A DNA stretch of 53,546 nt from Asaia bogorensis (GTDB lineage: Bacteria > Pseudomonadota > Alphaproteobacteria > Reyranellales > Reyranellaceae), in assembly GCA_945889625.1 (NCBI GenBank), contig CAMDCE010000034.1:1-53546 (forward strand). The letters run 5' to 3'. A program made the position numbers and the translations under genes. How positions within the stretch are numbered: the stretch's first letter is position 1; each line of letters starts with the position of its first letter. This document shows positions 7,626-16,209 of this stretch, one piece after another. Below the pieces are notes generated by a model. It saw only the letters and a list, made by a program, of their open reading frames with translations, was not told where the DNA came from and did not search any database.

Positions 7626-8570
7626 TCAACCCTTGACCAGCGGTATCACCTCGGCAGCGAAGCGCTGCAGGCGCTCGATGCTGCCCGCGATCGACTCGCC
7701 GCGGCAGTCGAAGACCAGCTCGTGCACGCCGATGGCGGCAAACGAACGGATGTCGCCGGCGATGTCGTCGGCGCTGCCGGAGAAGCTGCGGCGTGTGCCG
7801 TCGCGATCGGGAATGCCGGTGTCGTATAGCGGGGCTTTATATGAGATGTGGAGCTTGGAGAAATCGCGACCCTCGGCCGCGGTCATCTGCTGCAGCGTCT
7901 GCAGGTGCGCCTTCATCTCCTGCGGCGGCAGCGGCGAGGCAGCGATGGCGCCGACCGGGTGCCAGCCGTCGCCGTGGCGCGCGGTGCGGCGAAGTGCTGC
8001 TTTGCTGTGTCCGCCGACCCAGATCGGCGGATGCGGCTTCTGCAGCGGCAAGGGCTCGCAGCGGATATCGGCATAGCTGTAGAACTGGCCGGTGAAGCTG
8101 GCGGGCGACTGGCTCCACAGCTGCTTGAAGATGGCGATCCATTCGTCGGTCACGGCGCCGCGACGGTCGAAGTCGGGACTTTGCAATGCCTCGAATTCCT
8201 CCTTCAGCCAGCCGACGCCGACGCCCAGCGTCACGCGGCCGCCGCTCAGCACATCGAGCGAGGCCACCATCTTGGCCGTCAGCACCGGATTGCGATAGGG
8301 CAGCACCAGCACCGAGCTGACGAGGCGCAGCTTCTCGGTGGCGCCGGCCACCACGCCCAGGATGGAGAAGGTCTCCAGCGCGTCGCCGCCGCCGGGATGC
8401 TTGTGGTCCAGCGTGTAGGGATAGGGCGACGTGCTTTCCACCGGGAAGACGATGTGGTCGGCGATCATGGCCGAGTGGAAGCCCAGCCGCTCGCCCTCGC
8501 GCGCCAGCGCCAGCACGCCGTCGCGCGTGGCGGTCGGGCCGCGGGTCGGAAGGTAGAAGCCGTAGCGCAT
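7626..8570 (-). CDS. LLM class F420-dependent oxidoreductase (Rv2161c-like subgroup)
   Basis: The 314-residue luciferase-like monooxygenase family protein shows the typical N-terminus MRYGFYLPTRGP, the strand LGFHSAMIADHIVFP, the block TEKLRLVSSVLVLPYRNPVLTAK, and GRVTLGVGVGWLKEEFEA. The family uses F420H2 or FMNH2 to reduce or oxygenate diverse substrates. Here the product is unknown. It is full length, and no F420 biosynthesis gene is visible in the window, so FMN use cannot be excluded. Upstream on the same strand is a proline-rich membrane protein. The left-edge copy has the same pairing. Confidence 0.85.
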   Translation of the reverse strand: MRYGFYLPTRGPTATRDGVLALAREGERLGFHSAMIADHIVFPVESTSPYPYTLDHKHPGGGDALETFSILGVVAGATEKLRLVSSVLVLPYRNPVLTAKMVASLDVLSGGRVTLGVGVGWLKEEFEALQSPDFDRRGAVTDEWIAIFKQLWSQSPASFTGQFYSYADIRCEPLPLQKPHPPIWVGGHSKAALRRTARHGDGWHPVGAIAASPLPPQEMKAHLQTLQQMTAAEGRDFSKLHISYKAPLYDTGIPDRDGTRRSFSGSADDIAGDIRSFAAIGVHELVFDCRGESIAGSIERLQRFAAEVIPLVKG

Positions 8571-8642
8571 CGGATGGACTCCGCAAGAAGGAGGCGGCCA
8601 GGAGATCAGGCGAGTGTAGTGCTTATTGCGGCGTCGACAAAT

Positions 8643-9434
8643 CTACGGCGCGCGGCGGAATTCCATGGGGGTGGGGGTTGTCGGGTTGCCCTCACTTGTC
8701 GTGAGGCAAGCCGCCTGCGTGTCGTTGGTGCGCGTGCACGTCATTGACGCTGAATACCAAAAGCCACCGTGGCCGCACTCCCCCCGCGGGTGCTGTACCC
8801 TGAGCGTTCCGTCGCCGGCGAATTGTGCCGTGGCCGGCGCCGTGCATTGGTAGGACCCGCGCGGGGCGGGGCAGTTGATGCTCATCTGCTGCCGACCGAC
8901 GCCCGTGTCGTTGAGGCAGAGCGTTCCGGCCATCGCCGTGCATGACAAGGTTCCAGAAACCCAGCCGACTTCGTGGCCGAGCACCCAGCAGCCTTGAAGC
9001 ATGCCGAGGTCCTTCTGCGCCCAGCGGTCCGCCGGAAGCGGCCCGGCTGGCTCGGGCCGTGGAGGCGGCGGCGGTGGTGGAGGCGGCGGCTTGAGGAGCG
9101 CCGTCTGCTGGGGGCGTGGCTTTCCGGTTTGCGTCGGCAGTTCGAATGGCGGCGGTGGCGGCGGCGGGATGCTGGCACAGGCCAATGCCTTGTCGGCGAG
9201 GTCACGCTCGAGCTGCCGGACGAGCTTGCGCAGGGTCTCGCCGCGCTCGGCCTCCGCCGAGAGCGAAGCCGGCACGGCGGGACAAAAATCCCAGGCCAGT
9301 TCCGGCGTTGCGGCGGCGAGCGGCATCAGCAATCCGCAGGCGCGCAACAGCACGCCGGCGCCGGCGACGCCGATCGCCGCGAACGCCGCCCACAGCACGA
9401 CCGACAGGACTCGCCCGCCCGCGCGCCGCCTCAT
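8643..9434 (-). CDS. Proline-rich membrane-anchored protein, paralog of 1322-2092
   Basis: The 263-residue protein has the same order as its paralog: a hydrophobic anchor (LSVVLWAAFAAIGVAGAGVLLRACG), WDFCPAVPASLSAEAERGETLRKLVRQLE, the cysteine-flanked SIPPPPPPP run, LLKPPPPPPPPPP, ADRWAQKDLGMLQGCWVLG, and a cysteine-rich C-terminal domain. The C-terminal domain has diverged far more than the N-terminal half. ATG 9434 is preferred over in-frame starts upstream because the anchor follows directly. Function unknown; probably periplasm-facing. Confidence 0.8.
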   Translation of the reverse strand: MRRRAGGRVLSVVLWAAFAAIGVAGAGVLLRACGLLMPLAAATPELAWDFCPAVPASLSAEAERGETLRKLVRQLERDLADKALACASIPPPPPPPFELPTQTGKPRPQQTALLKPPPPPPPPPPRPEPAGPLPADRWAQKDLGMLQGCWVLGHEVGWVSGTLSCTAMAGTLCLNDTGVGRQQMSINCPAPRGSYQCTAPATAQFAGDGTLRVQHPRGECGHGGFWYSASMTCTRTNDTQAACLTTSEGNPTTPTPMEFRRAP

Positions 9435-9451
9435 CGCCAAACGGTCTGCAT
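9431..9451 (-). other. Seven-codon upstream ORF overlapping the start of the second proline-rich gene
   Basis: GGGGAG (9460-9455) precedes an ATG opening MQTVWR and TGA. The TGA overlaps the main ATG as ATGA, in the same geometry as at 2089-2109. The spacing of only 3 nt from GGGGAG is unusual. Confidence 0.35.
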
Positions 9452-9614
9452 TGTCTCCCCCTGCCACGATTTTCCCAGAGCCTTGGGCCTCGGGCAACCG
9501 GGTGCGGGACCATCATCTATTTGGCGCACGGGGCGCCACGGTGAGCGCAAGTTCCAGAGCGACGAGACTATTCCCTGAGGGTAAGCTCCTGGCAAAAGAG
9601 ACTGGGAGGTCGTC

Positions 9615-10586
9615 ATGCTGAAAATCATCAGATCCGCGGTCGCGGCACTTGCCGCGGTCCTGCTGTTGCCGCAGGCCGAAGCGCTCGCGCAGGCCTATCC
9701 ATCGAAGCCGATCAGGTTCGTCATCCCGTTCGGGGCGGGGTCGGCCACCGACGCGCTGGCCCGCATCGTCGGCCAGGAGCTGGAGCAGACGCTCGGCCAG
9801 CCGATCATCGTGGTGCAGAAGCCGGGCGCCGACGGCGCGATCGCCGCCAGCGAGGTCAAGCGCTCAGCGCCCGACGGCTACACCTTGCTGTTCGGCACCA
9901 ACAGCCCGCTCGCCGTCGTGCCCAACATGCAGAAGGACCCGCCCTACAACGTCCTCAGCGATTTCACGCCGATCACCTTCCTCGGCGAAAACACTTTCTT
10001 CATCGTCGTCACCCCGTCGCTGCCGCCCAAATCGATGGCCGAGCTGGTCGCTTTCGCCAAGGCCAGCCCGAAGCCGCTGAATTTTGCCGCGGGCAACACC
10101 TATGCCCTCGTCTCGATGGGAATTTTCGCGGCGAACAACCGCATGGAGCTCGAGGCGGTCCGTTACAAATCGGAGCCCGATGCCATGGCCGACCTGCTGT
10201 CGGGTCGCATCCAGCTCATGAACGGCACCCCGACATCCGTCGTCTCACAGGTCAAGGCCGGCAAGCTTCGCGCGCTGGCCACGACACTCGACGAGCGCAG
10301 CCCCTTGTTGCCCGATGTTCCCACGCTGGTGGAGGCGGGCCAGCCCAAGTTCCCGATCGGTCCATGGTTCGCCCTGGTCGGCCCGGCCGGCCTGCCGCCC
10401 GAGATCGTCGGCGCCATGAACAAGGCGATGGTTGCCGCTCTCGCCAAGCCCTCGGTCAAGGAGCAGATGCAAAAGCACGGCTTCATGCCGAGATCGTCGA
10501 CGCCGCAGGCGCTGGCGAGCTACATGAAAGAGCAGATCACCGTCTGGAAGAGCGCGCTGCTCGCCGCCGGCCTGGAGCCGCAATAA
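9615..10586 (+). CDS. Bug-family (TctC-type) tripartite tricarboxylate transporter substrate-binding protein
   Basis: The 323-residue periplasmic receptor has a Sec signal (LIKSAV-like start, cleavage near AEALAQA). The Bug signature follows: YPSKPIRFVIPFGAGSATD, PGADGAIAASEVKRSAPDGYTLLFG, SGRIQLMNG. GGGAGG precedes the ATG. Members bind carboxylates or related small molecules and usually feed TctA/TctB membrane subunits, or act in sensing. No tctA or tctB lies nearby, so this is an orphan receptor. The FGAGSATD motif differs from the more usual PGGxxD. Confidence 0.88.
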   Translation: MLKIIRSAVAALAAVLLLPQAEALAQAYPSKPIRFVIPFGAGSATDALARIVGQELEQTLGQPIIVVQKPGADGAIAASEVKRSAPDGYTLLFGTNSPLAVVPNMQKDPPYNVLSDFTPITFLGENTFFIVVTPSLPPKSMAELVAFAKASPKPLNFAAGNTYALVSMGIFAANNRMELEAVRYKSEPDAMADLLSGRIQLMNGTPTSVVSQVKAGKLRALATTLDERSPLLPDVPTLVEAGQPKFPIGPWFALVGPAGLPPEIVGAMNKAMVAALAKPSVKEQMQKHGFMPRSSTPQALASYMKEQITVWKSALLAAGLEPQ

Positions 10587-10627
10587 GACGAGGGCGCAGT
10601 CGTCCTCTTATCGCGGACGGAGGGGGG

Positions 10628-10780
10628 CATAAATCAGAACTGAGCCTCCGACCCCCTCCGTCAGCGTACGACGCTGACACCTCCCCCGAAGACGGGGGAG
10701 GAATGACTCCCTCTTTTCCTCCCCCGTCTTCGGGGGAGGTGTCGTCGTCATACGACGACGGAGGGGGTCATAAATCAGAA
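10628..10780. repeat. Large inverted-repeat element with internal hairpins, flanked by 12-bp direct repeats
   Basis: GACCCCCTCCGTC (10650-10662) is the exact reverse complement of 10757-10769. Inside lie two 22-bp hairpins (10680-10701 and 10718-10739) that are exact reverse complements of each other. CATAAATCAGAA occurs on both sides (10628-10639 and 10769-10780). It looks like a non-coding MITE/REP-type element between two convergent genes. Confidence 0.8.
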
Positions 10781-10791
10781 GGGAGGCTCGA

Positions 10792-11283
10792 TTACGCCGC
10801 GTCCAATGACCTGATCCGGACGCCGCGCTGTCGTTCGCCGCGGATCAGCACGCCTTCACGTTCGGGATCGGACCACGGTGTCTGTTCGTTGTCCTGCAGC
10901 ACTGCGGGATTTGCCGGCGCGTGCTGGATGCGCGCCAGCCAGTCGCGGGCCTCGCGCAGGCCCTTGAACAGGCTGATCGGCCCTTCGCCTTGGGTGTGCT
11001 CGGCGAAGGCGCGGGCAAATTCGCCACGGTTGGGGTCGACGATGAAGGCCACCGGTCCGCGCTTCTCGCTGACGTCGCCGCGCAACAGGGCTGCGATCCG
11101 CACGACCTGCTCGGGAGTCCATTCGGTGTGAGCGCCGGCGCCTTCGACGATCTTGGCGAAGCTGCGCACGTTGGCATCGGCGAGCTGCTGGACCACGCCG
11201 CGCACTTCGTCCGGAGTAATCTTGCCGCGCGCCACGATGGTGACGGTCCGATGCAGCTTGGAGATTTCCACGTAGACGGGCAT
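10792..11283 (-). CDS. Hypothetical protein, 163 aa (STAS/SpoIIAA-like sequence pattern)
   Basis: Starts MPVYVEISKLHRTVTIVARGKITPDEV. The alternating short strands and helices (SFAKIVEGAGAHTEWTPEQVVRIAALLRG, RGPVAFIVDPNRGEFARAFAEH, SLFKGLREARDWLA) resemble SpoIIAA-like/STAS-fold proteins found in alphaproteobacteria. I assign that only tentatively. No signal peptide. The C-terminal tail is basic. It is a single gene convergent with the Bug receptor across the repeat element. Confidence 0.65.
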   Translation of the reverse strand: MPVYVEISKLHRTVTIVARGKITPDEVRGVVQQLADANVRSFAKIVEGAGAHTEWTPEQVVRIAALLRGDVSEKRGPVAFIVDPNRGEFARAFAEHTQGEGPISLFKGLREARDWLARIQHAPANPAVLQDNEQTPWSDPEREGVLIRGERQRGVRIRSLDAA

Positions 11284-11353
11284 GCATCGACGATAACACG
11301 GACGCCGCCCGGCAAGACGCTGCTTTTTGTATCAGCGGCGCCGAGGCCGCGTC

Positions 11354-11734
11354 TCAGCCCTTCGATCCCGAGAAGGTGCCGAAGCACTCCGAGCCGCCGC
11401 TGTAGCTGCCGCTGAACCTTTGCCCCTGGAATGTCCCGGTGAAGGTGGTGAAGCTGCCGTTGGGCAGCCGCACCGTGGCCTCCCAGCTGCCGTCCGAGCG
11501 CAGGCCGCCGGCGAGCGTGATCGCGCTGCCCTGCTGGTTGGTCTCGAGGCTGACCGCCATCCCCGAAACGCTGACGGTGAGCGTCCCCTTGGCCGTGCAG
11601 TTGGGCGGCGTTCCGGCGGTCACCTGGAACTCGCCGCTCCACTTGCCCTCGTAATTCTGCGCCAGTGCAGGCCAGGCCATGACGACGCCCACCGCCAGTT
11701 GCGCCGCCACGATGATTCCCGCCAACTCTTTCAT
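11354..11734 (-). CDS. Small secreted beta-rich protein
   Basis: The 126-residue protein starts MKELAGIIVAAQLAVGVVMAWPALAQ, a clear Sec signal, with GGAGG 5-10 nt upstream of ATG 11734. The mature part is a short beta-rich domain (YEGKWSGEFQVTAG, CTAKGTLTVSVSGMAVSL, FTTFTGTFQGQRFSGSYSGG) with two cysteines, probably disulfide-linked. No named family recognised. The position suggests it is independent and divergent from the downstream receptor gene. Confidence 0.7.
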   Translation of the reverse strand: MKELAGIIVAAQLAVGVVMAWPALAQNYEGKWSGEFQVTAGTPPNCTAKGTLTVSVSGMAVSLETNQQGSAITLAGGLRSDGSWEATVRLPNGSFTTFTGTFQGQRFSGSYSGGSECFGTFSGSKG

Positions 11735-11909
11735 TGCTGCCTCCGACTGCGCACGCCCGCAGCCTAGGGGGTCGATCCTGCAGCGTCCAGCCAAGCCGTC
11801 CGCCGTCGCCGGTCGCGCGGAGGCCGGAGAGCAGCGCACCTCGCGGCGCCTCCGCAGGGTGAGATTTTGTGTATTGCCGGCGCGTGGCGGTCGGGAGGAC
11901 AATGACGAC

Positions 11910-12878
11910 ATGACAGGAAAATCTCGTCGCGCCCTGCTCAAGGGCGCCGCTGCCACGTTGGCCTTTCCCGCCGTCGTCCGCGCTCAGGGCGACTGGCCCT
12001 CGCGCCAGATCCGCGTCGTCGTTCCCTATCCGCCGGGCGGTCCGTCCGACATCACGACGCGCCTCGTGATGGAGCGCGCCGGGTCGCTGCTCGGCCAAAG
12101 CGTCCTGTTCGACAACAAGGCCGGCGCCAGCGGCGCGATCGGCGCCGAGCACGTCAAGAACGCAAACCCGGACGGCTACACGTTCCTGACGACAACGACG
12201 GCGATGGTCTGCATTACCCAGCATCTCCAGCCGCTGCCCTACGACCCGGCGAAGGACTTCATCCCGGTCGCGCGGACCGCCACCTCCTGGATCGGCATGG
12301 GCGTGAACCTGCAGGTGCCGGCCAACAACCTCCAGGAATTCATCGCCTACGCCAAGGCCAACCCCGGCAAGATCAACTTCGGCTCGGCGGGACTGGCCAC
12401 CATCACCCACTTCTATGGCGAGATGTTCAACATCGAGGCAGGCGTGAAGATGGTGCACGTGCCCTACAAGGGCAGCGCGCCGGCAACCAACGACCTGTTG
12501 TCGGGGCAGATCCAGGTGCAGTTCGACCCGACCACGCTGCCTCACATCGCCGCCGGCCGACTGAAGTGCTTCGCCATCCTGGGCGATCAGCGCTGGCCGG
12601 GACGTCCCGATATTCCGACGCTGAAGGAGCAGGGCCTTGGCAGGATCGGCGGCGACGCCTGGTTCGGCATCCTGGCGCCCAAGGGCACGCCGCAGGCCAT
12701 CGTCGACAAGCTCGGCAAGGCAATCGGCGAAGCGACCAAGGCGCCGGAGCTGAAGGAAAAGCTGGTGGTGAGCGGCAACTATCCCAGCTACCTCGACCCG
12801 ACTGCCTTCCGCGACACGATCGCGCGCGAAGCCCAGTCGTATGCAGAGATCATCAAGAAGGCCGACATCAAGATCTGA
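11910..12878 (+). CDS. Bug-family (TctC-type) substrate-binding protein, Tat-type signal
   Basis: The 322-residue receptor begins MTGKSRRALLKGAAATLAFPAVVRAQ. SRRALLK fits a twin-arginine export motif, unusual against the Sec signal of the other Bug protein. Signature regions: IRVVVPYPPGGPSDITTRL, GASGAIGAEHVKNANPDGYTFL, DLLSGQIQVQFD. GGGAGG lies 11 nt before the ATG. The ligand is unknown and no tctAB genes are adjacent. It probably binds a carboxylate in the periplasm. Confidence 0.85.
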   Translation: MTGKSRRALLKGAAATLAFPAVVRAQGDWPSRQIRVVVPYPPGGPSDITTRLVMERAGSLLGQSVLFDNKAGASGAIGAEHVKNANPDGYTFLTTTTAMVCITQHLQPLPYDPAKDFIPVARTATSWIGMGVNLQVPANNLQEFIAYAKANPGKINFGSAGLATITHFYGEMFNIEAGVKMVHVPYKGSAPATNDLLSGQIQVQFDPTTLPHIAAGRLKCFAILGDQRWPGRPDIPTLKEQGLGRIGGDAWFGILAPKGTPQAIVDKLGKAIGEATKAPELKEKLVVSGNYPSYLDPTAFRDTIAREAQSYAEIIKKADIKI

Positions 12879-12950
12879 CGCACTCGGATCGACGACGCCG
12901 CCTTCCCGGGCGCTCAAGGGTCAGAAGCCGCCGTCGTGACTCATGACCGC

Positions 12951-14336
12951 TCAGTCGCTGTCGGACAGCGACCCGTCGGCATAAATCGCCGACACCTCCC
13001 GATAGGAATGGGGAGGAAAATCGATCCGGCTTACATGTAGCTCGGCGGCCTCGCGTTCGCGTTCGCCGAGGGCCGCCGCGACCTGCTTGCGGAAGCGCTC
13101 GAGATCGGCACCGGCCAGCTGGTCCGCCCGCGTCGCAGGATGATTGTGAGGATTGACGGGCCTGCCGTCGCTCAGCAGTTCGAAATGCAGATGCGCTCCG
13201 GTCGATCGGCCGGTGTTGCCGACGAATCCGATCAGCTCGCCGCGCGCCACCATCGAACCGGTCTCGACGCCCGGTGCAAGACGCGAGAGGTGGCCGTACA
13301 CGGTTGTCAGCTTGCCGGCGTGCCTGATGCGGATCCAGTTGCCGTAGCCGCCGTTGGGCCCGGCGCCGATTACCGCGCCGTCCGACGCGGCGTAGACCGG
13401 GGTCCCGGCATTCGCCACCAGATCCATGCCCTCGTGCATGAAGAGCTTGCGCGGGGCAGGCGCCGGGGCCAGGGCGACCGGCTCGCTGGCCTTGACGGCG
13501 GCTTCCCGCTCGATTCGCTGGGTCTCTTCTTTTTCCCGGCGGGCACGCGCCCGGCGTTCCGCCATGACGCGGTCGAGCTCGGAATTCATCGCGGGGTCCG
13601 CTACGTCACGGGCACTGCCCAACGTTCCACCGGAACCGAAGCCCGCGGCGGCGCGGGCGATCTCGCGGTCGTCCCGCGCCATCGCCGCCGTCTCTTCCGG
13701 CGTCGGCTCGGGCGGCGGCGCCGGGCCAGCCGGCTCGGCTGGCGGCTTGAGACCCGCCAGCAGTCCCGGGGGATGGTCGAGCGGATCGGCGCGCCAGCCG
13801 AAGCCCGAGGAGACAGTCACTGTATCGAGCGGCAGGCGGACCGATGGCGGCGCCGCGGCCCGCCCGCTGGCGAGCCAGAACTGCTCGACTGCTGCGTCGC
13901 GGCTGCGGAAGCGATGCACGGCGACGGTGCCCTTGGCCGCAGTCTTGAGCTCCAGCCATATTACGCGGCCGACGCCAATCGGCTGGCCCTCGATCGTGAA
14001 AGTCTGCTCGTAGCGCACATGAAAGCGGTCGCCGTTCCTGAGGTCGCGCTCGAGGTCGATCGCCGTACCTATCGCGCGCAACGCCTCCGGCATGGTCGCT
14101 GGCGGGACGCCGGCGGCCGCGGTCGAGAGGGCGAGCGAGCCGGTCACGGTGCTGCTGGCGCTGAGCTGTCGGGTGAACGGCAGGTAGGCTTGCGCCTCCT
14201 CGTCAGCGTTGCCGAGCAGGCACTCGGCCGCGACCGTCGCTTCGTCGACAGAATCCGGAACGTCGGCGATGGCCCGCGACACCAGACCCAACGACAAAGC
14301 GACGACAAGCCCCGCCCCGAGCATGTCCCTTCCCAT
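12951..14336 (-). CDS. M23-family metallopeptidase with a large insertion inside the catalytic domain
   Basis: The 461-residue exported protein has a signal peptide to about residue 25 (SRAIADV). The N-terminal region (about 45-150) includes RNGDRFHVRYEQTF, as in OapA/M23 partner domains. The LytM domain starts normally with TVTVSSGFGWRADPLD (172-187). It is then interrupted by about 110 residues of Pro-rich sequence and charged coiled coil (ELDRVMAERRARARREKEE) before resuming at FMHEGMDLVANAGTPVYAA (299-317). HLHFE is at 382-386. The zinc ligands HxxxD and HxH are all present. It probably cleaves peptidoglycan. A second ATG at 14324 is also possible. Confidence 0.87.
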   Translation of the reverse strand: MGRDMLGAGLVVALSLGLVSRAIADVPDSVDEATVAAECLLGNADEEAQAYLPFTRQLSASSTVTGSLALSTAAAGVPPATMPEALRAIGTAIDLERDLRNGDRFHVRYEQTFTIEGQPIGVGRVIWLELKTAAKGTVAVHRFRSRDAAVEQFWLASGRAAAPPSVRLPLDTVTVSSGFGWRADPLDHPPGLLAGLKPPAEPAGPAPPPEPTPEETAAMARDDREIARAAAGFGSGGTLGSARDVADPAMNSELDRVMAERRARARREKEETQRIEREAAVKASEPVALAPAPAPRKLFMHEGMDLVANAGTPVYAASDGAVIGAGPNGGYGNWIRIRHAGKLTTVYGHLSRLAPGVETGSMVARGELIGFVGNTGRSTGAHLHFELLSDGRPVNPHNHPATRADQLAGADLERFRKQVAAALGEREREAAELHVSRIDFPPHSYREVSAIYADGSLSDSD

Positions 14337-14391
14337 CAGGCGCTTTTACACAAAATAGCGCGGCGGCAATATGACAGGAGTTGTGCGTAAA

Positions 14392-16008
14392 TTAGCGGAC
14401 GGCCGCCGCACGGACCATATCGGCGCACTTCTCGCCGATCATGATCGAGGGCGCATTGGTGTTGCCGGCCACGATGGTCGGCATGACCGAGGCGTCGGCC
14501 ACGCGCAGTGCTGAAATTCCGTGAACCCGGAGCTGTGGGTCGACCACGGCATCGGTCTCGTGGCCCATGCGGCAGGTGCCGACGGGGTGCAGGTTCGACA
14601 CGCCGCTCGCGCGGATGAAAGTTTTCAGGTCGGCCTCGCTGGTGACGTTGGCGCCGGGCAGGATCTCCTCGCCGACGAACGGCTTTAACGCCGGCTGCCT
14701 TGCGATCTCGCGGCAGATATGCATGCCCTCGATCAGCGCGTTCCAGTCGTTGGCGCTCTTCAGGAAGTTGAACCTGATCTCGGGCGGCGCCAGCGGATCG
14801 GCGGATTTCAGCCGCACCGTGCCGCGCCCGTCGGGCCGCAGATGCACCGGGCTGAGACCAAAGGCCGAAAACGGCTGCGGGATCACGCCGGCCCGCGTGC
14901 GTTCCTGGGTCGCCCAGGCGAACATGTTGATCTGCAGGTCGGGGCGCTCCAGCCGCTTGTCGCTGCGCAGGAACGCGCCGACGAACAGGCCCATTGACGC
15001 CAGCGGCCCGGTGCGGCCGAGCGCGTACTGCGCCACCGCCATCAGCCGGCGCGGCAGGCTGAGCGCCAGGTCGTTCATGGTGACCGGCTGGCTGCAGCGG
15101 TAGGTGACATAGGTGTTGAAGTGGTCGTGCAGGTGGCTGCCGACGCCGGGCATGTCCTTGATCACCGCGATGCCGTGCTGGCCGAGATGCCCGGCCGGGC
15201 CGAGGCCCGAGAGCATCAGGAGCTGCGGCGAGCCGTAGACGCCGCCGGAGACGATCACCTCGCGGGTGGCGCGCGCCGTCGTCAGGCCCTTCGGCGTGCG
15301 ATACTCGACGCCGACGGCGCGGCCGCTCTCGATCAGCACGCGCGTCGCATGTGCCCCGGTGGCGACCGTCAGGTTCTTGCGCTGCTTGGTGTTGCCGAGA
15401 TAGGCCCTGGCGGACGACCAGCGCCGCGCGCGGTTGATGGTGCTCTGGTAATAGCCGACGCCTTCCTGGGTGGCGCCGTTGAAATCCGGATTGGCCGGGA
15501 TGCCGGCCTCGATCGCAGCGTCGTGCATTGCCTTGGCCAACGTCGGCTGCCAGCGATGCTCCGAGACTTTCAGCGGCCCGCCTGTGCCGTGGAATTCGTT
15601 TTCCCCGCGGACGTTGTCCTCGGCCCGCTTGAAGTAGGGCAACACCGATTCGTAGTCCCAGCCCTCGCAGCCGCGCTGACGCCATTCGTCGTAGTCGGCG
15701 GCGTTGCCGCGCATATAGACCATGCCGTTGATCGAGCTGGTGCCGCCCAACACCTTGCCACGCGGCTGGTACATCACGCGGTTGTTGAGCTCGGCCTCCG
15801 GTTCCGAATCGAACATCCAGTTGACCTTCGGGTTGGTGAAGGTCTTGTGGTAGCCGAGCGGGACGTGGATCCACGGATAGGAATCGCGCGGCCCCGCTTC
15901 GAGGAGCAGCACGCTGAAGCGGCCGTCCTCGCTCAGCCGGCCGGCGACGGCGCAGCCGGCGGAGCCTGCTCCGGTGACGATGAAATCGTAGGTGGCTTCG
16001 GGTTGCAT
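14392..16008 (-). CDS. GMC-family FAD oxidoreductase (choline/alcohol dehydrogenase-like)
   Basis: The 539-residue flavoenzyme has the N-terminal FAD Rossmann motif [19 protein letters not shown] and the GMC signature [16 protein letters not shown]. The second signature region is [16 protein letters not shown]-terminal catalytic features include [12 protein letters not shown] and [25 protein letters not shown]. These enzymes oxidise alcohols, often choline or aliphatic/aryl alcohols. The substrate cannot be told, and no betaine aldehyde dehydrogenase is adjacent. ATG 16008 fits the usual N-terminus; a GTG at 16044 extends it by 12 residues. Confidence 0.9.
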   Translation of the reverse strand: MQPEATYDFIVTGAGSAGCAVAGRLSEDGRFSVLLLEAGPRDSYPWIHVPLGYHKTFTNPKVNWMFDSEPEAELNNRVMYQPRGKVLGGTSSINGMVYMRGNAADYDEWRQRGCEGWDYESVLPYFKRAEDNVRGENEFHGTGGPLKVSEHRWQPTLAKAMHDAAIEAGIPANPDFNGATQEGVGYYQSTINRARRWSSARAYLGNTKQRKNLTVATGAHATRVLIESGRAVGVEYRTPKGLTTARATREVIVSGGVYGSPQLLMLSGLGPAGHLGQHGIAVIKDMPGVGSHLHDHFNTYVTYRCSQPVTMNDLALSLPRRLMAVAQYALGRTGPLASMGLFVGAFLRSDKRLERPDLQINMFAWATQERTRAGVIPQPFSAFGLSPVHLRPDGRGTVRLKSADPLAPPEIRFNFLKSANDWNALIEGMHICREIARQPALKPFVGEEILPGANVTSEADLKTFIRASGVSNLHPVGTCRMGHETDAVVDPQLRVHGISALRVADASVMPTIVAGNTNAPSIMIGEKCADMVRAAAVR

Positions 16009-16061
16009 TGACCAAGCGTAAAGTCTTTGTTGGGAGCGCGCCACTCCAGTGGCGCAATCAT

Positions 16062-16152
16062 GTCATCCTGAGGCGTAGCCGAAGGATCTGGCGCTAACCC
16101 CAAAGATGTACAGTGGAGTTGGCGTGAGGTCCTTCGCTACGCTCAGGACGAC
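16062..16152. repeat. Dispersed intergenic palindromic repeat (copy B, opposite orientation to copy A)
   Basis: GTCATCCTGAG (16062-16072) and CTCAGGACGAC (16142-16152) are imperfect reverse complements, and 16113-16152 is an exact reverse complement of 2543-2582. It sits directly before the MFS gene, whose expected N-terminus appears displaced. Confidence 0.8.
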
Positions 16153-16209
16153 AGCTAAGCGTCGCATCGGAGCCGGACCATCTTCAACCTTTACCTTGCC
16201 CTGGGCGCG

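Noticed and set aside
10845..12917. A 690-residue open frame on the minus strand opposite the Bug receptor
   Set aside because: It overlaps three well-supported genes and has arginine/histidine-rich shadow composition with no domain. High GC makes such frames common.
14336..16057. A 573-residue open frame on the minus strand overlapping the GMC gene in another frame
   Set aside because: The GMC frame has all motifs. This one has the shifted Arg/Pro/Ala-rich composition.
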